Notes under the pieces: model-generated
What the model was told of the DNA's origin: nothing
Seen by the model: only the letters and a program-made list of their open reading frames with translations
The model's database searches: none
Source: Opitutaceae bacterium
GTDB taxonomy: Bacteria > Verrucomicrobiota > Verrucomicrobiia > Opitutales > Opitutaceae
Direction: 5' to 3'
Assembly: GCA_028284385.1 (NCBI GenBank)
Contig: JANQRT010000072.1
Location: forward strand, 1 to 64,000
DNA: 64,000 nucleotides
Program-made: the position numbers and the translations under genes
Shown here: positions 38,010 through 47,002 of the stretch, piece by piece
How positions within the stretch are numbered: the stretch's first letter is position 1
How the letters are laid out: each line of letters starts with the position of its first letter

Positions 38010-38239
38010 AGCGAGAAGATAATAAACCAAGCATTGGAACTGAATCTATAAAAGTATTTGTATCCATATTTAGGATTTATCGAGATTTTCAACTTAAGTG
38101 GAACAAGGTATCGATCAGAATAAAGATGGTCACGCGTGATTCGCGCTAGAAGACCCTATCAGAATCGCAATTTCGATATTTCAGTTTTTCCTCGACAAGC
38201 TGAAATCTATGGCATTGCAACCAATGCCTAGAGAGATCT

Positions 38240-39076
38240 ATGAAGTGGATTTTTGCATTCAATGAAGATTCTCCGAACTTCAAGAACTACATCGATCAGC
38301 TGAAGGTCGCCTTGATTTCGAATACGGAGAAGCACGGGCTTACCCCAACGCTGCTCTACGACGGAAAACCTAACGACTCCATCCGCGATCTGGAGATCCT
38401 CGGAGCAGAAGTGATTCCCCTGGCTTCAGCGTTTAAGGAAGAGATCATCAAGGAAACGCTGAATTCAGAAGTTCCCAGAGCCGCTTCAATTGGATGTGGC
38501 GCCTTTCTCCGCTGCGAGATTCCTCGGCTCAGCATTGATCTCGGATGGACGGACGAACATGTGCTCTACACCGATTGCGACGTAATGTTCATGCCCAGCT
38601 TTAGGGCGGACGAGATGCCTCTTCCCGATCGCTACATCTCCGTCGCTCCGGAAGGCTCGATAGATGACTTCGATAACTTCAACTCGGGCGTGATGGTCAT
38701 GCATCTTCCGTCGCTGATCGAGATCGACGACGACTTTAGAAAACAGCTAAAGTCCGATCTTCCACTCAGCACCAAAGCCGATTGGGATCAATTTACCTAC
38801 AAGAAATATTTCGCTTCAACCAGGAATCGGCTGAACCCCGTTTACAATTGGAAACCTTATTGGGGAGAAAACGAGGAGGCCAAAATAGTCCATTTCCATG
38901 GACCCAAACCTTGGATACGCCTTGAAATTTCAAATGGCTGGGCTCCGCAAATCATGCGTGACTTGGCAATAGGCATTTTTTACGAGCTCTGCGAAGAGTG
39001 GGACGCCTTGCTAAGCAAGGCCAACAAGCGATTGGAATCGCTAAAGCAAACTCGCTCGAATACGTCAGCCCAATAA
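38240..39076 (+). CDS. GT8-like glycosyltransferase
   Basis: 278 aa, no signal or membrane segment. Metal/nucleotide-sugar motif DxD in YTDCDVMFM (about residue 114), then FNSGVMVMHLPS, DWDQFTYKKYF and the C-terminal HFHGPKPW, an order typical of family 8 glycosyltransferases (glycogenin, LgtC). Acceptor and sugar are unknown. Isolated gene next to the MITE-like element. Confidence 0.82.
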   Translation: MKWIFAFNEDSPNFKNYIDQLKVALISNTEKHGLTPTLLYDGKPNDSIRDLEILGAEVIPLASAFKEEIIKETLNSEVPRAASIGCGAFLRCEIPRLSIDLGWTDEHVLYTDCDVMFMPSFRADEMPLPDRYISVAPEGSIDDFDNFNSGVMVMHLPSLIEIDDDFRKQLKSDLPLSTKADWDQFTYKKYFASTRNRLNPVYNWKPYWGENEEAKIVHFHGPKPWIRLEISNGWAPQIMRDLAIGIFYELCEEWDALLSKANKRLESLKQTRSNTSAQ

Positions 39077-39102
39077 GGCTAACAAATTCTACCCTGATCG
39101 CG

Positions 39103-40095
39103 CTATTTCAAATACTCGTCGATCGGCGGATTCAGGATGGCATCGATTTCCTCGCTCTCGATATTGGCCTGAGTCACTAGTCTGACACCTGTATCCACTA
39201 CGGTAGGAGTATTTCTTCCCTGAACGTAGTCCACCAGATTTATAATGCCGACATACCCGATTCTAAACGGATTGGAAACGACTAGTCCATGAATGTCGCC
39301 AGCTTTAATCGCTTCCAATGACTTTGGATTGGCGTCACAGCCAACCAAATACACTTGCTTAGCGTAATTGTAGGTCCTCAACGCCTGCAGCATAGCCGCA
39401 ACGCCATTTTCGTGAGAAGCGAAAACAGCGTTCACCCGATCGCCATAGCGATTCAACAGGTACTCGCAAATCGAATACGCTCTTCTATAATCCGAGCCTG
39501 AGTGCTGGTCTATCGAGATCAGGCGGACGGAAGGATAGCGATTCTTGATACGCTCGATAAAGCCTGCTTCACGAGCTTCGCCGCTCGTGTCACCGGATTC
39601 GTAACGCAGGAGGATCACATTGCCCTCCTCTTCGATCAACTGACCTATCCGGTCGGCTGCCAAGGAGCCTGCTTGAAAATTGTCGGTCGTGACGTAGCTG
39701 ACCGGACTGCTGGCATCGAAAGCGGAGTCGATAACGATTCTGGGCAGATTCAAAGCGGAATCGAAATAAACGGGATTGCTGATCTTCTCGTCGTCCAACG
39801 AGGCCACTACAATGCCACTAAGCCTCTGACCAGTGAACGTATCCACAATTTGAATTTGCTCACTCCGAGGCCGTTCCTGCAAATTAGCCTTCCAGAGGAT
39901 CTCGACTTCATAGCCGCCTCTCGCCAAGTCCTCTTTCGCTTTAAGCGCCCCGGCATGAATGGAAGGCCAGGAAGCTTCCTTCATTCCTTTAGGAATAATG
40001 GCGATGCTCAGCTTATCGGCCTCCTGAGCGAAGGTCGCCGAGGCGGCCCAAAGGAAAATCGAGCCTAATGAGGCGACAAGGCGAGGCAAACTCAT
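39103..40095 (-). CDS. Periplasmic sugar-binding protein (RbsB/Peripla_BP_4 type)
   Basis: Start at the ATG at 40095 (MSLPRLVAS); signal peptide about 1-26. The two-lobe sugar-binding fold is evident: LSIAIIPKGMKEASWPSIHAG at the start, GIVVASLDDE, PRIVIDSAFD, NFQAGSLAADRI, ILLRYESGDTSGEAREAGF and VFASHENGVAAMLQAL. No ABC ATPase or permease is adjacent, so it either serves a distant transporter or a sensor. It follows the KDG-type kinase gene by about 125 bases. Confidence 0.85.
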   Translation of the reverse strand: MSLPRLVASLGSIFLWAASATFAQEADKLSIAIIPKGMKEASWPSIHAGALKAKEDLARGGYEVEILWKANLQERPRSEQIQIVDTFTGQRLSGIVVASLDDEKISNPVYFDSALNLPRIVIDSAFDASSPVSYVTTDNFQAGSLAADRIGQLIEEEGNVILLRYESGDTSGEAREAGFIERIKNRYPSVRLISIDQHSGSDYRRAYSICEYLLNRYGDRVNAVFASHENGVAAMLQALRTYNYAKQVYLVGCDANPKSLEAIKAGDIHGLVVSNPFRIGYVGIINLVDYVQGRNTPTVVDTGVRLVTQANIESEEIDAILNPPIDEYLK

Positions 40096-40221
40096 GGTCA
40101 AGAAGAAGCGTCCAAAGCCTAAATACCTGTGCTCAATACACAAAGCGTCAAGGGCAAAGCCCTTGAGGCGCTTTACTATAGGGGAATGCCTGGCTTGGCC
40201 AGAAGGAGGGGAACTCTGGAC

Positions 40222-41304
40222 TTAGCGTTGAATGCGAGCGGATCCGCCCGCGGCAAACGCTTTCACTTGTTCCAGCGTAGCCATAGTCGTGTCGCCAGGA
40301 AATGTGGTGAGCAAAGCTCCATGGGCCCAGCCCATCTTAATAGCTTCAGCTGGCTCAAGTCCCGAAAGCATGCTGTAGATCAGTCCGGAAGCGAAACCAT
40401 CACCTCCGCCAACCCGATCGTGCACGTTCAACTCGGCAGTAGGCGCAACATGAGTCTCGCCATTTATCCAAGCGACCGCGCTCCAGCTATGGTTGTTTGT
40501 GGAGTGCACTTCGCGTAGTGTTGTGGCCACGACTTTGATGTTAGGAAATTTTCCGACCACGTTGTCGATCATACCGAAGAAGGCGCTCGGATCCAACTTG
40601 GATTCCTTTTCAACTTCCTGGCCTTCGACACCCAGTCCCTTCTGCAGATCTTCTTCGTTGCCCACCAGGACGTCGACATTCTCCACAATGCGACGAAGGG
40701 TTTCCTGGGCTCGTTCCAGACCGCCGGAAATTTTCCAAAGCTTAGCTCGATAATTAAGATCGAATGAAACAATTGCTCCCGCCGACTTCGCAGCCTTCAT
40801 GCCTTCTATGATCGCCTCGGCCGTCGTTTCAGACAGGGCCGCGAAAATGCCGCCGCTATGAAACCAGCGAACACCTTGACTAAAAATTTCGCCCCAATCG
40901 ATATCGCCTGGCTTAAGCATGGCAGCCGCTTCGTTGGAACGATTGTAGAACACCACCGGAGCTCGCGCTCCTAGACCTCGATCACTGAAAACCGTCGCCA
41001 TGTTAGGACCCTTAACGCCATCGTGCTCGAAACGCTTGTAGAAGGGTCTCACTCCCATCGCTCTCACTCTTTCATTAATGAGCGCTCCAATAGGGTAGTC
41101 GACTATTGCGGTTGCGATACCCGTCTTGAGCCCGAAGCAGTCAGCAAGATTTGCCGCTACATTGAACTCTCCGCCACTCACGTGAATTTTGCATTCGCTC
41201 GCTTTGTGGAAAGGTATTATTCCAGGGTCAAGACGATGAATCAGTGCTCCCATGCTCAGGAAATCAACTGCTCCATCTTCTAGAATTTCTAATCCGTATT
41301 TCAT
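40222..41304 (-). CDS. PfkB-family sugar kinase, 2-dehydro-3-deoxygluconokinase-like
   Basis: 360 aa ribokinase-fold kinase. VSGGEFNVAANLADCFG near residue 43 is the sugar-binding segment; DRVGGGDGFASGLIYSML holds the catalytic Asp and anion hole. The beginning and the FYNRSNEAA... segment resemble KdgK, which phosphorylates KDG from uronate breakdown. Located with a sugar-binding protein gene, which suits a uronic-acid or oligosaccharide pathway, but no dehydratase or aldolase is present here. Confidence 0.82.
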   Translation of the reverse strand: MKYGLEILEDGAVDFLSMGALIHRLDPGIIPFHKASECKIHVSGGEFNVAANLADCFGLKTGIATAIVDYPIGALINERVRAMGVRPFYKRFEHDGVKGPNMATVFSDRGLGARAPVVFYNRSNEAAAMLKPGDIDWGEIFSQGVRWFHSGGIFAALSETTAEAIIEGMKAAKSAGAIVSFDLNYRAKLWKISGGLERAQETLRRIVENVDVLVGNEEDLQKGLGVEGQEVEKESKLDPSAFFGMIDNVVGKFPNIKVVATTLREVHSTNNHSWSAVAWINGETHVAPTAELNVHDRVGGGDGFASGLIYSMLSGLEPAEAIKMGWAHGALLTTFPGDTTMATLEQVKAFAAGGSARIQR

Positions 41305-41424
41305 ATTAAACTATGGTCTCAAACGTAGATAAAATAAAAAAGGCGTCCATTTATTCGGGGGCTTTTTTAAAAAGCAAGCTCCACCGGATTGCGATTGCCG
41401 CCGAAGTCCTGTCGACGAAAAGAG

Positions 41425-41826
41425 ATGAGTAGAAAGAAAAAGAACGAGAACGAGTTCCTTTCATTGGGGAGTTCGATTATCGAGCACTGCATAAAGACGT
41501 TTGGAAAACCGCAAGGAACCCTCCCGGTCGCTAAAGCCGTGACACGTCTCGGAAAAACAGAGACCATCTACCCGAAGGCAGACTCGAGCCTCGATGACGC
41601 CATAAAATGGATACATGATTCGGTTCACCTCCGTCTGCGTCAAAATCGCTATTCGTCAGTAGCGATTATGCAAAACACGCCGGAGAATTCCGAAGGCAGG
41701 CTCCTTGCCCATTTCGAATCCGAAAATGGGGACGCTTGCCGAGGAGCGTTTCCCTACAAGGTCAAGCGGCTTGGAACGATCGCATTCGGCGAACCAGAGA
41801 TGGAACCGGCCGAACCGATTTTCTAG
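41425..41826 (+). CDS. Conserved-looking hypothetical protein
   Basis: Start at the ATG at 41425 (MSRKKKNENEFL); the frame is also open to a TTG at 41389. 133 aa, soluble, with SSLDDAIKWIHDSVHLRLRQNRYSSVAIM and VKRLGTIAFGEPEMEPAEPIF. It resembles no family I recognise. It lies between divergent kdgK-like and convergent aldo/keto reductase genes, 8 bases from the latter's stop. Confidence 0.5.
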   Translation: MSRKKKNENEFLSLGSSIIEHCIKTFGKPQGTLPVAKAVTRLGKTETIYPKADSSLDDAIKWIHDSVHLRLRQNRYSSVAIMQNTPENSEGRLLAHFESENGDACRGAFPYKVKRLGTIAFGEPEMEPAEPIF

Positions 41827-41834
41827 AGACTGCT

Positions 41835-42866
41835 TTAGGCCTTCGGATCTGGCCAAGAAGGCAGAGCCACCCCGCTCTCCCGCCGTTCGAGCATCCCCAT
41901 CTCCATTTTCTTGGGGTAGCGAATTCTCGGCTCTGAGATCGCCGTCAATCGCTTCATGGATTCCTCGTCCAAATGCCAGGATCCAGCCAGCAGGTTATCC
42001 CGAAGCTGATCGCAATTCCGAGCTCCGGCGATGACCGAAGTAATGCCAGGCATCTGCAAAGCCCACCGCAGCGCGACTTGAGCAGGGCTACGTCCCAATT
42101 CATCGGATACAGCCAAGAGTTCATTGAGAATCTCATCCGCGTTCGCTGCAAAGAAGCCCTGCGGGAAGCACCACTCGTCGGCGGACCGAGTGCCTTCAAT
42201 ACTGGTTTTCCGACCGGGCTTGTACTTTCCGGTTAACAGGCCTCCCGCCAGAGGAGCCCAGACCACTACCCCAACACCTTTGTGAAGACAGGCGGGTATC
42301 AATTCGTCTTCGATGTCGCGAACGACTAGACTATATTGCGGCTGGTAGCATTCCACACGAGCCCAGTCTCTAGCCTCGCTAATGGCCAAGGCGTCCATCA
42401 GCCGCCAAGCCTCGAAATTGCTGCACGCCGCGTAGCGAACCTTGCCCTGTCGCACGAGATCGTTGATGGTCTCCAGAATTTCATCAACGGGAGTTTGCGT
42501 ATCCACATGATGGATGTAGTAAATATCGATATAGTCGGTTTGAAGTCTTTGCAGACTCTCCTCGACATCCTGCAGAACATGCTTTCGAGACCAGCCGGAA
42601 TCATTGACGCCAGGACCCATGGGATTGAAAACCTTGGTAGCGAGAACGGCTTGGTCGCGCTTGCCCTTCAAGGCCTGACCCAGAATCTCTTCAGACTTCC
42701 CGCCATTATAAGCATCCGCCGTATCGAAAAAATTGACACCGGCATCGAAACTCATGTCGACCATCCTTCGACCTTCCTCCAAATCGGTGTAGTTTCCAAA
42801 TGTCATCGTCCCGAAGCAGATTTCGGAAACCTTTAGTCCTGTACGTCCTACATTTCTATAATTCAT
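41835..42866 (-). CDS. Aldo/keto reductase
   Basis: 343 aa NADPH-dependent TIM-barrel oxidoreductase. The catalytic tetrad is visible: Asp (FFDTADAYNGG), Tyr (same segment), Lys (VLATKVFNPMG) and His (YYIHHVDTQTP). The C-terminal cofactor segment TSVIAGARNCDQLRDNL follows. Closest in feel to the YajO/YghZ-type AKR11-12 group. It is followed upstream by an unknown gene with a 18-base gap, same strand. Confidence 0.92.
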   Translation of the reverse strand: MNYRNVGRTGLKVSEICFGTMTFGNYTDLEEGRRMVDMSFDAGVNFFDTADAYNGGKSEEILGQALKGKRDQAVLATKVFNPMGPGVNDSGWSRKHVLQDVEESLQRLQTDYIDIYYIHHVDTQTPVDEILETINDLVRQGKVRYAACSNFEAWRLMDALAISEARDWARVECYQPQYSLVVRDIEDELIPACLHKGVGVVVWAPLAGGLLTGKYKPGRKTSIEGTRSADEWCFPQGFFAANADEILNELLAVSDELGRSPAQVALRWALQMPGITSVIAGARNCDQLRDNLLAGSWHLDEESMKRLTAISEPRIRYPKKMEMGMLERRESGVALPSWPDPKA

Positions 42867-42884
42867 TTCAGCAGCCGTTGAAGT

Positions 42885-43433
42885 TCAGGAGTTGGCCGAT
42901 TCGGCTGGAGGAGCCTTAGGTTTATCCGAAGCCTCTTCGGTCGAACCCGTTAGAATGGGCGAGAGGCGATCTTGGTTCTCAATAAAGAATTGTGTATCCA
43001 AATTAACGATAGGAACCGGCAAGACCTGTTTTGAAGGGCGATGCAGGTATTGTATGAAGTTCTCATCCTTCTCCACAACCTTAAGCACCCTGCGGCGCTC
43101 CAGCATGAGTCCCAGAAAGTGTTTAAGATGAGCGTTTTCGGTGGTCGGCTCTTCTTCACCCTCAAACAAATTCAATAAGAGATTATCCGCCGTCAGCTTC
43201 ATAGCCTCTTCGCGTTCCTTGTCGTCAGTGTTGCGAGGCTTGAAGACTTGGGTCCACTTGCAAATCAAGTCTCCTGGCAGCTCCAGATCGTCGCTTTCCG
43301 ACTCAAGAACATCAATACGCAGGGCTTCTCCCTCATCGGTTTTGACAAGCGAACTGAGGACTCTATCGCCTTTTTCAAACGGTTCTCCGGTTAGACGAGA
43401 TTCTCTGCTGATAGGCGTGATATGCCATTCCAT
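42885..43433 (-). CDS. Conserved hypothetical protein
   Basis: 182 aa. N-terminal part MEWHITPISRESRLTGEPF followed by GDRVLSSLV and a central acidic region; a WTQVFKPRN segment and LKHFLGLMLERRRVLKV helix; Pro-rich end. I recall such proteins in Verrucomicrobiota and Planctomycetota, with no known function. The WHI-x-R-x-S-x-x-C/G start with a later C-x-x-C-W loss suggests a decayed metal site, but this is speculative. 18 bases upstream of the aldo/keto reductase gene, probably co-transcribed. Confidence 0.6.
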   Translation of the reverse strand: MEWHITPISRESRLTGEPFEKGDRVLSSLVKTDEGEALRIDVLESESDDLELPGDLICKWTQVFKPRNTDDKEREEAMKLTADNLLLNLFEGEEEPTTENAHLKHFLGLMLERRRVLKVVEKDENFIQYLHRPSKQVLPVPIVNLDTQFFIENQDRLSPILTGSTEEASDKPKAPPAESANS

Positions 43434-43609
43434 AAGCCGAGTATTGGAGCCAGCAGCCGAGTGGCTAGAAAAAATTTCCGGTTCATGTTGATTCCATCTC
43501 TAGACTGGTCTTTAGCTAACTCGAATGCGGGGCGACTACGCACGCCTCAACGCTTGAGAGAAATATCGATACCTAAATGCCACAAAATCGTAAGGGACGA
43601 TCGGAGTTA

Positions 43610-44593
43610 ATGGACTCCATCGCTTTGCTGGTGCTTGACGCCCAGGACAGCTTTATTCAAACGCTCCACAACAAGGAGCCATTTCTGAAAAGGACCGCCT
43701 TCATCATCGAAGCGGCGCGTAGCATGAGAATGCATACGATCTTCACGGAGCAGGTTCCGGACAAGCTGGGCAGGACCAACAAGCAGCTGCTCGATCTGGC
43801 TCGCAAGCCGAAGATTTTCAGTAAAACCAGCTTTTCGGCCCTGAACGCGCCAGGAATGGAGCGTTACCTTCGCGAGAAGGAAATCTATCATCTAATCGTA
43901 TGCGGCTTGGAAACGCCGATCTGCGTCTACCAGACAGGGCTCCAAGCAGCGGACGAGGATATTGATATCACTTTCCTGACTGATGCGCTGGGCTGTCGAC
44001 GCCAGGAAGACGAAGCCTTCACCCTGCAAGCGCTAAAGGATCTCGGCTGTCACCTGCTGCCTTCAGAAGCGGTTTTCTATAGTCTATTGGGAGACTCGGG
44101 AAATCATTATTTTCGAGCGTTCAGCAATCTGGTGAAAATCTATTCCGAGCCAGTCGTAAATCTCGAGGAACGAGTGATGGCCAACAAGCAGTCGGAAGAG
44201 CAAAGGAGCCAACCCGGTCCTGGCAAATCCAAGAAGAAATCAGGTTCGAAATCGCCAGAGAAAAAAGAGGGCGAATCCGCAGAAGTTGAAAATCGGACCG
44301 ATCAGAGGGAAGAATCTGAAAAGCCTTCAAAAAGAAAACGCTCCCGAAGAAGAAAGCCCAAACCTAAACAGGATTCTGAAAGGAATAACGATAAGCTCGA
44401 AGCCGGCCAATCTCAGGAATTGAAGGATGAGCCGAAAGATAAAGAGCCTAAGATTGAAGAGCCTGAAAAGAAGAAGGCTCGAAAACGGGTAGCCAAGAAA
44501 ACGGCAAGGAAAGCGGCCAAAAAGGCGACAAAAAAGACGGCTCGAAAACGGGCAAAGCCGGACCCGGAAAAAGACGTATCCGAAAAGTCCTAG
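43610..44593 (+). CDS. Isochorismatase-fold hydrolase with histone-H1-like basic tail
   Basis: Start at 43610 chosen because GGAG lies 6 bases upstream; the frame also opens at 43577. Residues 1-180 form a cysteine-hydrolase (isochorismatase-like) domain: Asp in VLDAQDSFI, Lys in ...FSKTSFSAL, nucleophile Cys in GLETPICVYQTG. From about 195 to 327 the protein becomes Lys/Glu/Pro/Arg-rich, and ends in repeats of the KKARKRVAKKTARKAAKK kind typical of bacterial histone-H1-like DNA-binding tails. The join is in frame without a gap. Substrate unknown. Convergent with tsaD. Confidence 0.85.
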   Translation: MDSIALLVLDAQDSFIQTLHNKEPFLKRTAFIIEAARSMRMHTIFTEQVPDKLGRTNKQLLDLARKPKIFSKTSFSALNAPGMERYLREKEIYHLIVCGLETPICVYQTGLQAADEDIDITFLTDALGCRRQEDEAFTLQALKDLGCHLLPSEAVFYSLLGDSGNHYFRAFSNLVKIYSEPVVNLEERVMANKQSEEQRSQPGPGKSKKKSGSKSPEKKEGESAEVENRTDQREESEKPSKRKRSRRRKPKPKQDSERNNDKLEAGQSQELKDEPKDKEPKIEEPEKKKARKRVAKKTARKAAKKATKKTARKRAKPDPEKDVSEKS

Positions 44594-44615
44594 AACTTTC
44601 GTCTCCTGACATCGC

Positions 44616-45647
44616 TCAAGCGATAGCTTCAATGGTCAAGCCAGGCCGAATGTCTATACGTTCCGTCGCTCCATCCTTTCCTTCAAACAAGTGGCTGAAA
44701 GCAATCATCCCCGCATTGTCGCCAGTATGCTGACGATTGGCTAGGAAACAGGAAACTTTCGACTCCGTGGCAAGCGTTTCAAATCGATTCCGCAGTATCG
44801 AGTTGTTGGACACGCCGCCGGACAATCCAAGACTACGGTAAGGATGCTCGCCCATCGCCTTTGCCGTTTTCCGAATCAGAACATCGATAACCGCTTCCTG
44901 ATAGGAAGCGCAAAGATCGGGAAGCGTTTTCGCGACCTCGTCTTCCGACATTTTATCAAGAGTGTAGCGAAGGCTGGTCTTCAGTCCGGAAAAACTGAAA
45001 TCCAGACTGGCTTTATTAAGCAAGGCTCGCGGAAAATCGAAGCAAGCCGCATCCCCGCCACTGGCGATTCGCTCAAGTTTAGGGCCGCCCGGATAACCTA
45101 AACCAAGGAGTTTCGCGCCTTTGTCCAAGGCCTCACCCGCCGCATCGTCGACTGTTTGGCCGATCAGCGTCAGGCTCCTATCCTCATCAATTCTGGCAAG
45201 TATGGTATTGCCGCCTGAAACGATTAAAGACAGGTGGGGAAGACTCTCGGACAAATTCGTATCGAAAGACTGGGGACTTCCCTCAAACAGAGGAAGAAAA
45301 ACGGAGTGAGCGTGAGCTCTGAGATGGTTCGCGGCATAGACCGGAACATTCCAGGCCGCCGATAAGGCATTGGCGACCGCAAGACCCATGGCAAGGCAGC
45401 CCGCTAGGCCAGGACCGGAAGTAACGACAATCTTTTCGACAAGACTTAGATCCTGCTGCAGCGATGCTTCCTTAAGCAGAGGTCCGAAGTTTCCCAAATG
45501 TTCGCGACTAGCCAGATCGGGAACCACCCCTCCGTATTCGGCATGCAACGACACTTGGCTACTTATCCACTCGCCAAGAATTCCCCTGTTCGGATCGAGC
45601 AGAGCGAGAGCGGACTCATCGCAAGAGCTTTCGATGCCCAAGATCAT
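44616..45647 (-). CDS. tsaD: tRNA N6-threonylcarbamoyladenosine synthesis protein TsaD
   Basis: Transfers threonylcarbamoyl to A37 of ANN-decoding tRNAs. 343 aa ASKHA-fold: MILGIESSCDESALAL at the N-terminus, VVPDLASREHL, GPGLAGCLAMGLA, metal-binding His pair in NHLRAHAHS, VSGGNTILA, DDAAGEALDKGAKLLGLGYPGG, and FSFSGLKTSL. All family blocks are present. The ATG overlaps the stop of the protease gene upstream by 4 bases, so they are translationally coupled. Confidence 0.97.
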   Translation of the reverse strand: MILGIESSCDESALALLDPNRGILGEWISSQVSLHAEYGGVVPDLASREHLGNFGPLLKEASLQQDLSLVEKIVVTSGPGLAGCLAMGLAVANALSAAWNVPVYAANHLRAHAHSVFLPLFEGSPQSFDTNLSESLPHLSLIVSGGNTILARIDEDRSLTLIGQTVDDAAGEALDKGAKLLGLGYPGGPKLERIASGGDAACFDFPRALLNKASLDFSFSGLKTSLRYTLDKMSEDEVAKTLPDLCASYQEAVIDVLIRKTAKAMGEHPYRSLGLSGGVSNNSILRNRFETLATESKVSCFLANRQHTGDNAGMIAFSHLFEGKDGATERIDIRPGLTIEAIA

Positions 45648-46921
45648 CTCGAGCCGGGGGCCATTTCCGACTGGAGCGCTTCGATCGCCTGAGCAAGTTG
45701 GGAGTCTTCAATAGGCTCGAATTCAAAACGATCCACGAACTCTTCCTTCGTCATCAGCGAAAGGCGATTTCTCTGCAGAGCGAGCTTGCGATCCTCTTCG
45801 GCGGAGGACTCGACTACAACGTCAGGTTCAATACCGTTTTCCTGGATCACATAGCCGCCAGGCGTATAGAATTTGGCGGTGGTAAGTCTCAGGCCGGCGC
45901 CATTGCCTAAAGGAAGAACCGTTTGCACGGAGCCTTTGCCAAACGTTTTTTCGCCGACCACTATCGCCCGTCCCGTATCTTTCATGGCTCCGGCCACGAT
46001 CTCGGAGGCGCTAGCGGACCCGGAGTTGACCAGTACCGCCATCGGATATTTGCGGACATTGTCACTGCTTTCCGTATACCATTCGTTGTTGGAATAGTCA
46101 TTACGACCTTCCGTGTAGACCATCAGCTGCTTGCGATGGAAAAACGGTTCGAGAACATCCACTGCGGCCTCTAGCAACCCGCCTGGATTATTTCTCAAGT
46201 CCAGAATCACCGCTTGCATACCTTGACCCTCAAGTTCTTTCAATGCTTTCTCCAGCTCCTCGGCGGTCTTGCTCCCAAATTGGATGATACGCAAGTATCC
46301 AATTTCTTCATTCAACATACGCGCCCCGCGAATGCTCTCCACTTCGATCAAAGCTCTTTCCACTATAACCTGAAACTCCCTGTCTTCCCTGGGTCGGAAA
46401 ACGCCGAGGGCCACTTTCGTTCCGGGTTTTCCGCGCAGCAATTCGATGCACTTGCGAAGGGATACTCCTTCAATGCTCTCCTCTTCGACTTTGATAATCT
46501 GATCCCCCCTAAGTAGACCGGCCTGGTCGCCAGGAGTGCCTTCGATGGGAGCTACAATCGTCAGCCGGTCATCCTTGAGCTCGATACGAATTCCGATACC
46601 TCCAAATTCCTGAGAAGAATCCTCCTCCAATAATTGAAACTCTTCTTCGTCCAAATATTCTGAATACGGATCGAGATTCGACATCATGCCTTCCAAGGCA
46701 GACTCGGTTAGCGTATCCATCTTTACGGGATCGCTATTCACGTAATACGAATTGATGAGACTCAGGGCGTTCCGCAGGCGATTCGCCTCTTCTCGAGACT
46801 TGAAGTAGGCGCTAAACCCGCCATAGGAAGCGACAACTTGACCAAAGCGATACGCTTCAATCAGAGCGATGGCGGCGATTGCAATGATGATGATACGCTT
46901 GATGAGCCCGTACTTTTTCAA
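45644..46921 (-). CDS. Carboxy-terminal processing protease (S41)
   Basis: 425 aa, starting at a TTG (no ATG in a sensible place; no strong ribosome site seen). N-terminal membrane segment (8-24) or signal anchor; PDZ domain about 105-190 (GGIGIRIELKDDRL, GLLRGDQIIKVEE); tail-specific protease core about 200-380 with the catalytic Ser in SGSASASEIVAGA and Lys in GEKTFGKGSVQT. Periplasmic processing of proteins. Coupled to tsaD by a 4-base overlap. Confidence 0.95.
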   Translation of the reverse strand: MKKYGLIKRIIIIAIAAIALIEAYRFGQVVASYGGFSAYFKSREEANRLRNALSLINSYYVNSDPVKMDTLTESALEGMMSNLDPYSEYLDEEEFQLLEEDSSQEFGGIGIRIELKDDRLTIVAPIEGTPGDQAGLLRGDQIIKVEEESIEGVSLRKCIELLRGKPGTKVALGVFRPREDREFQVIVERALIEVESIRGARMLNEEIGYLRIIQFGSKTAEELEKALKELEGQGMQAVILDLRNNPGGLLEAAVDVLEPFFHRKQLMVYTEGRNDYSNNEWYTESSDNVRKYPMAVLVNSGSASASEIVAGAMKDTGRAIVVGEKTFGKGSVQTVLPLGNGAGLRLTTAKFYTPGGYVIQENGIEPDVVVESSAEEDRKLALQRNRLSLMTKEEFVDRFEFEPIEDSQLAQAIEALQSEMAPGSR

Positions 46922-47002
46922 TTTGGCGGAATTTTTTGTATTCGGAAGATTTGATCGTTGGCGCGGCTTGCCAAAACCTGATCTTGTTAGCGCATAGCGA
47001 TA

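Noticed and set aside
41325..41380. Possible terminator or hairpin AAAAAAGGC...GGCTTTTTT between the kdgK-like and hypothetical genes
   Set aside because: The arms do not pair as a stem (GGC against GGC), so it is just two homopolymer runs in a divergent promoter region.
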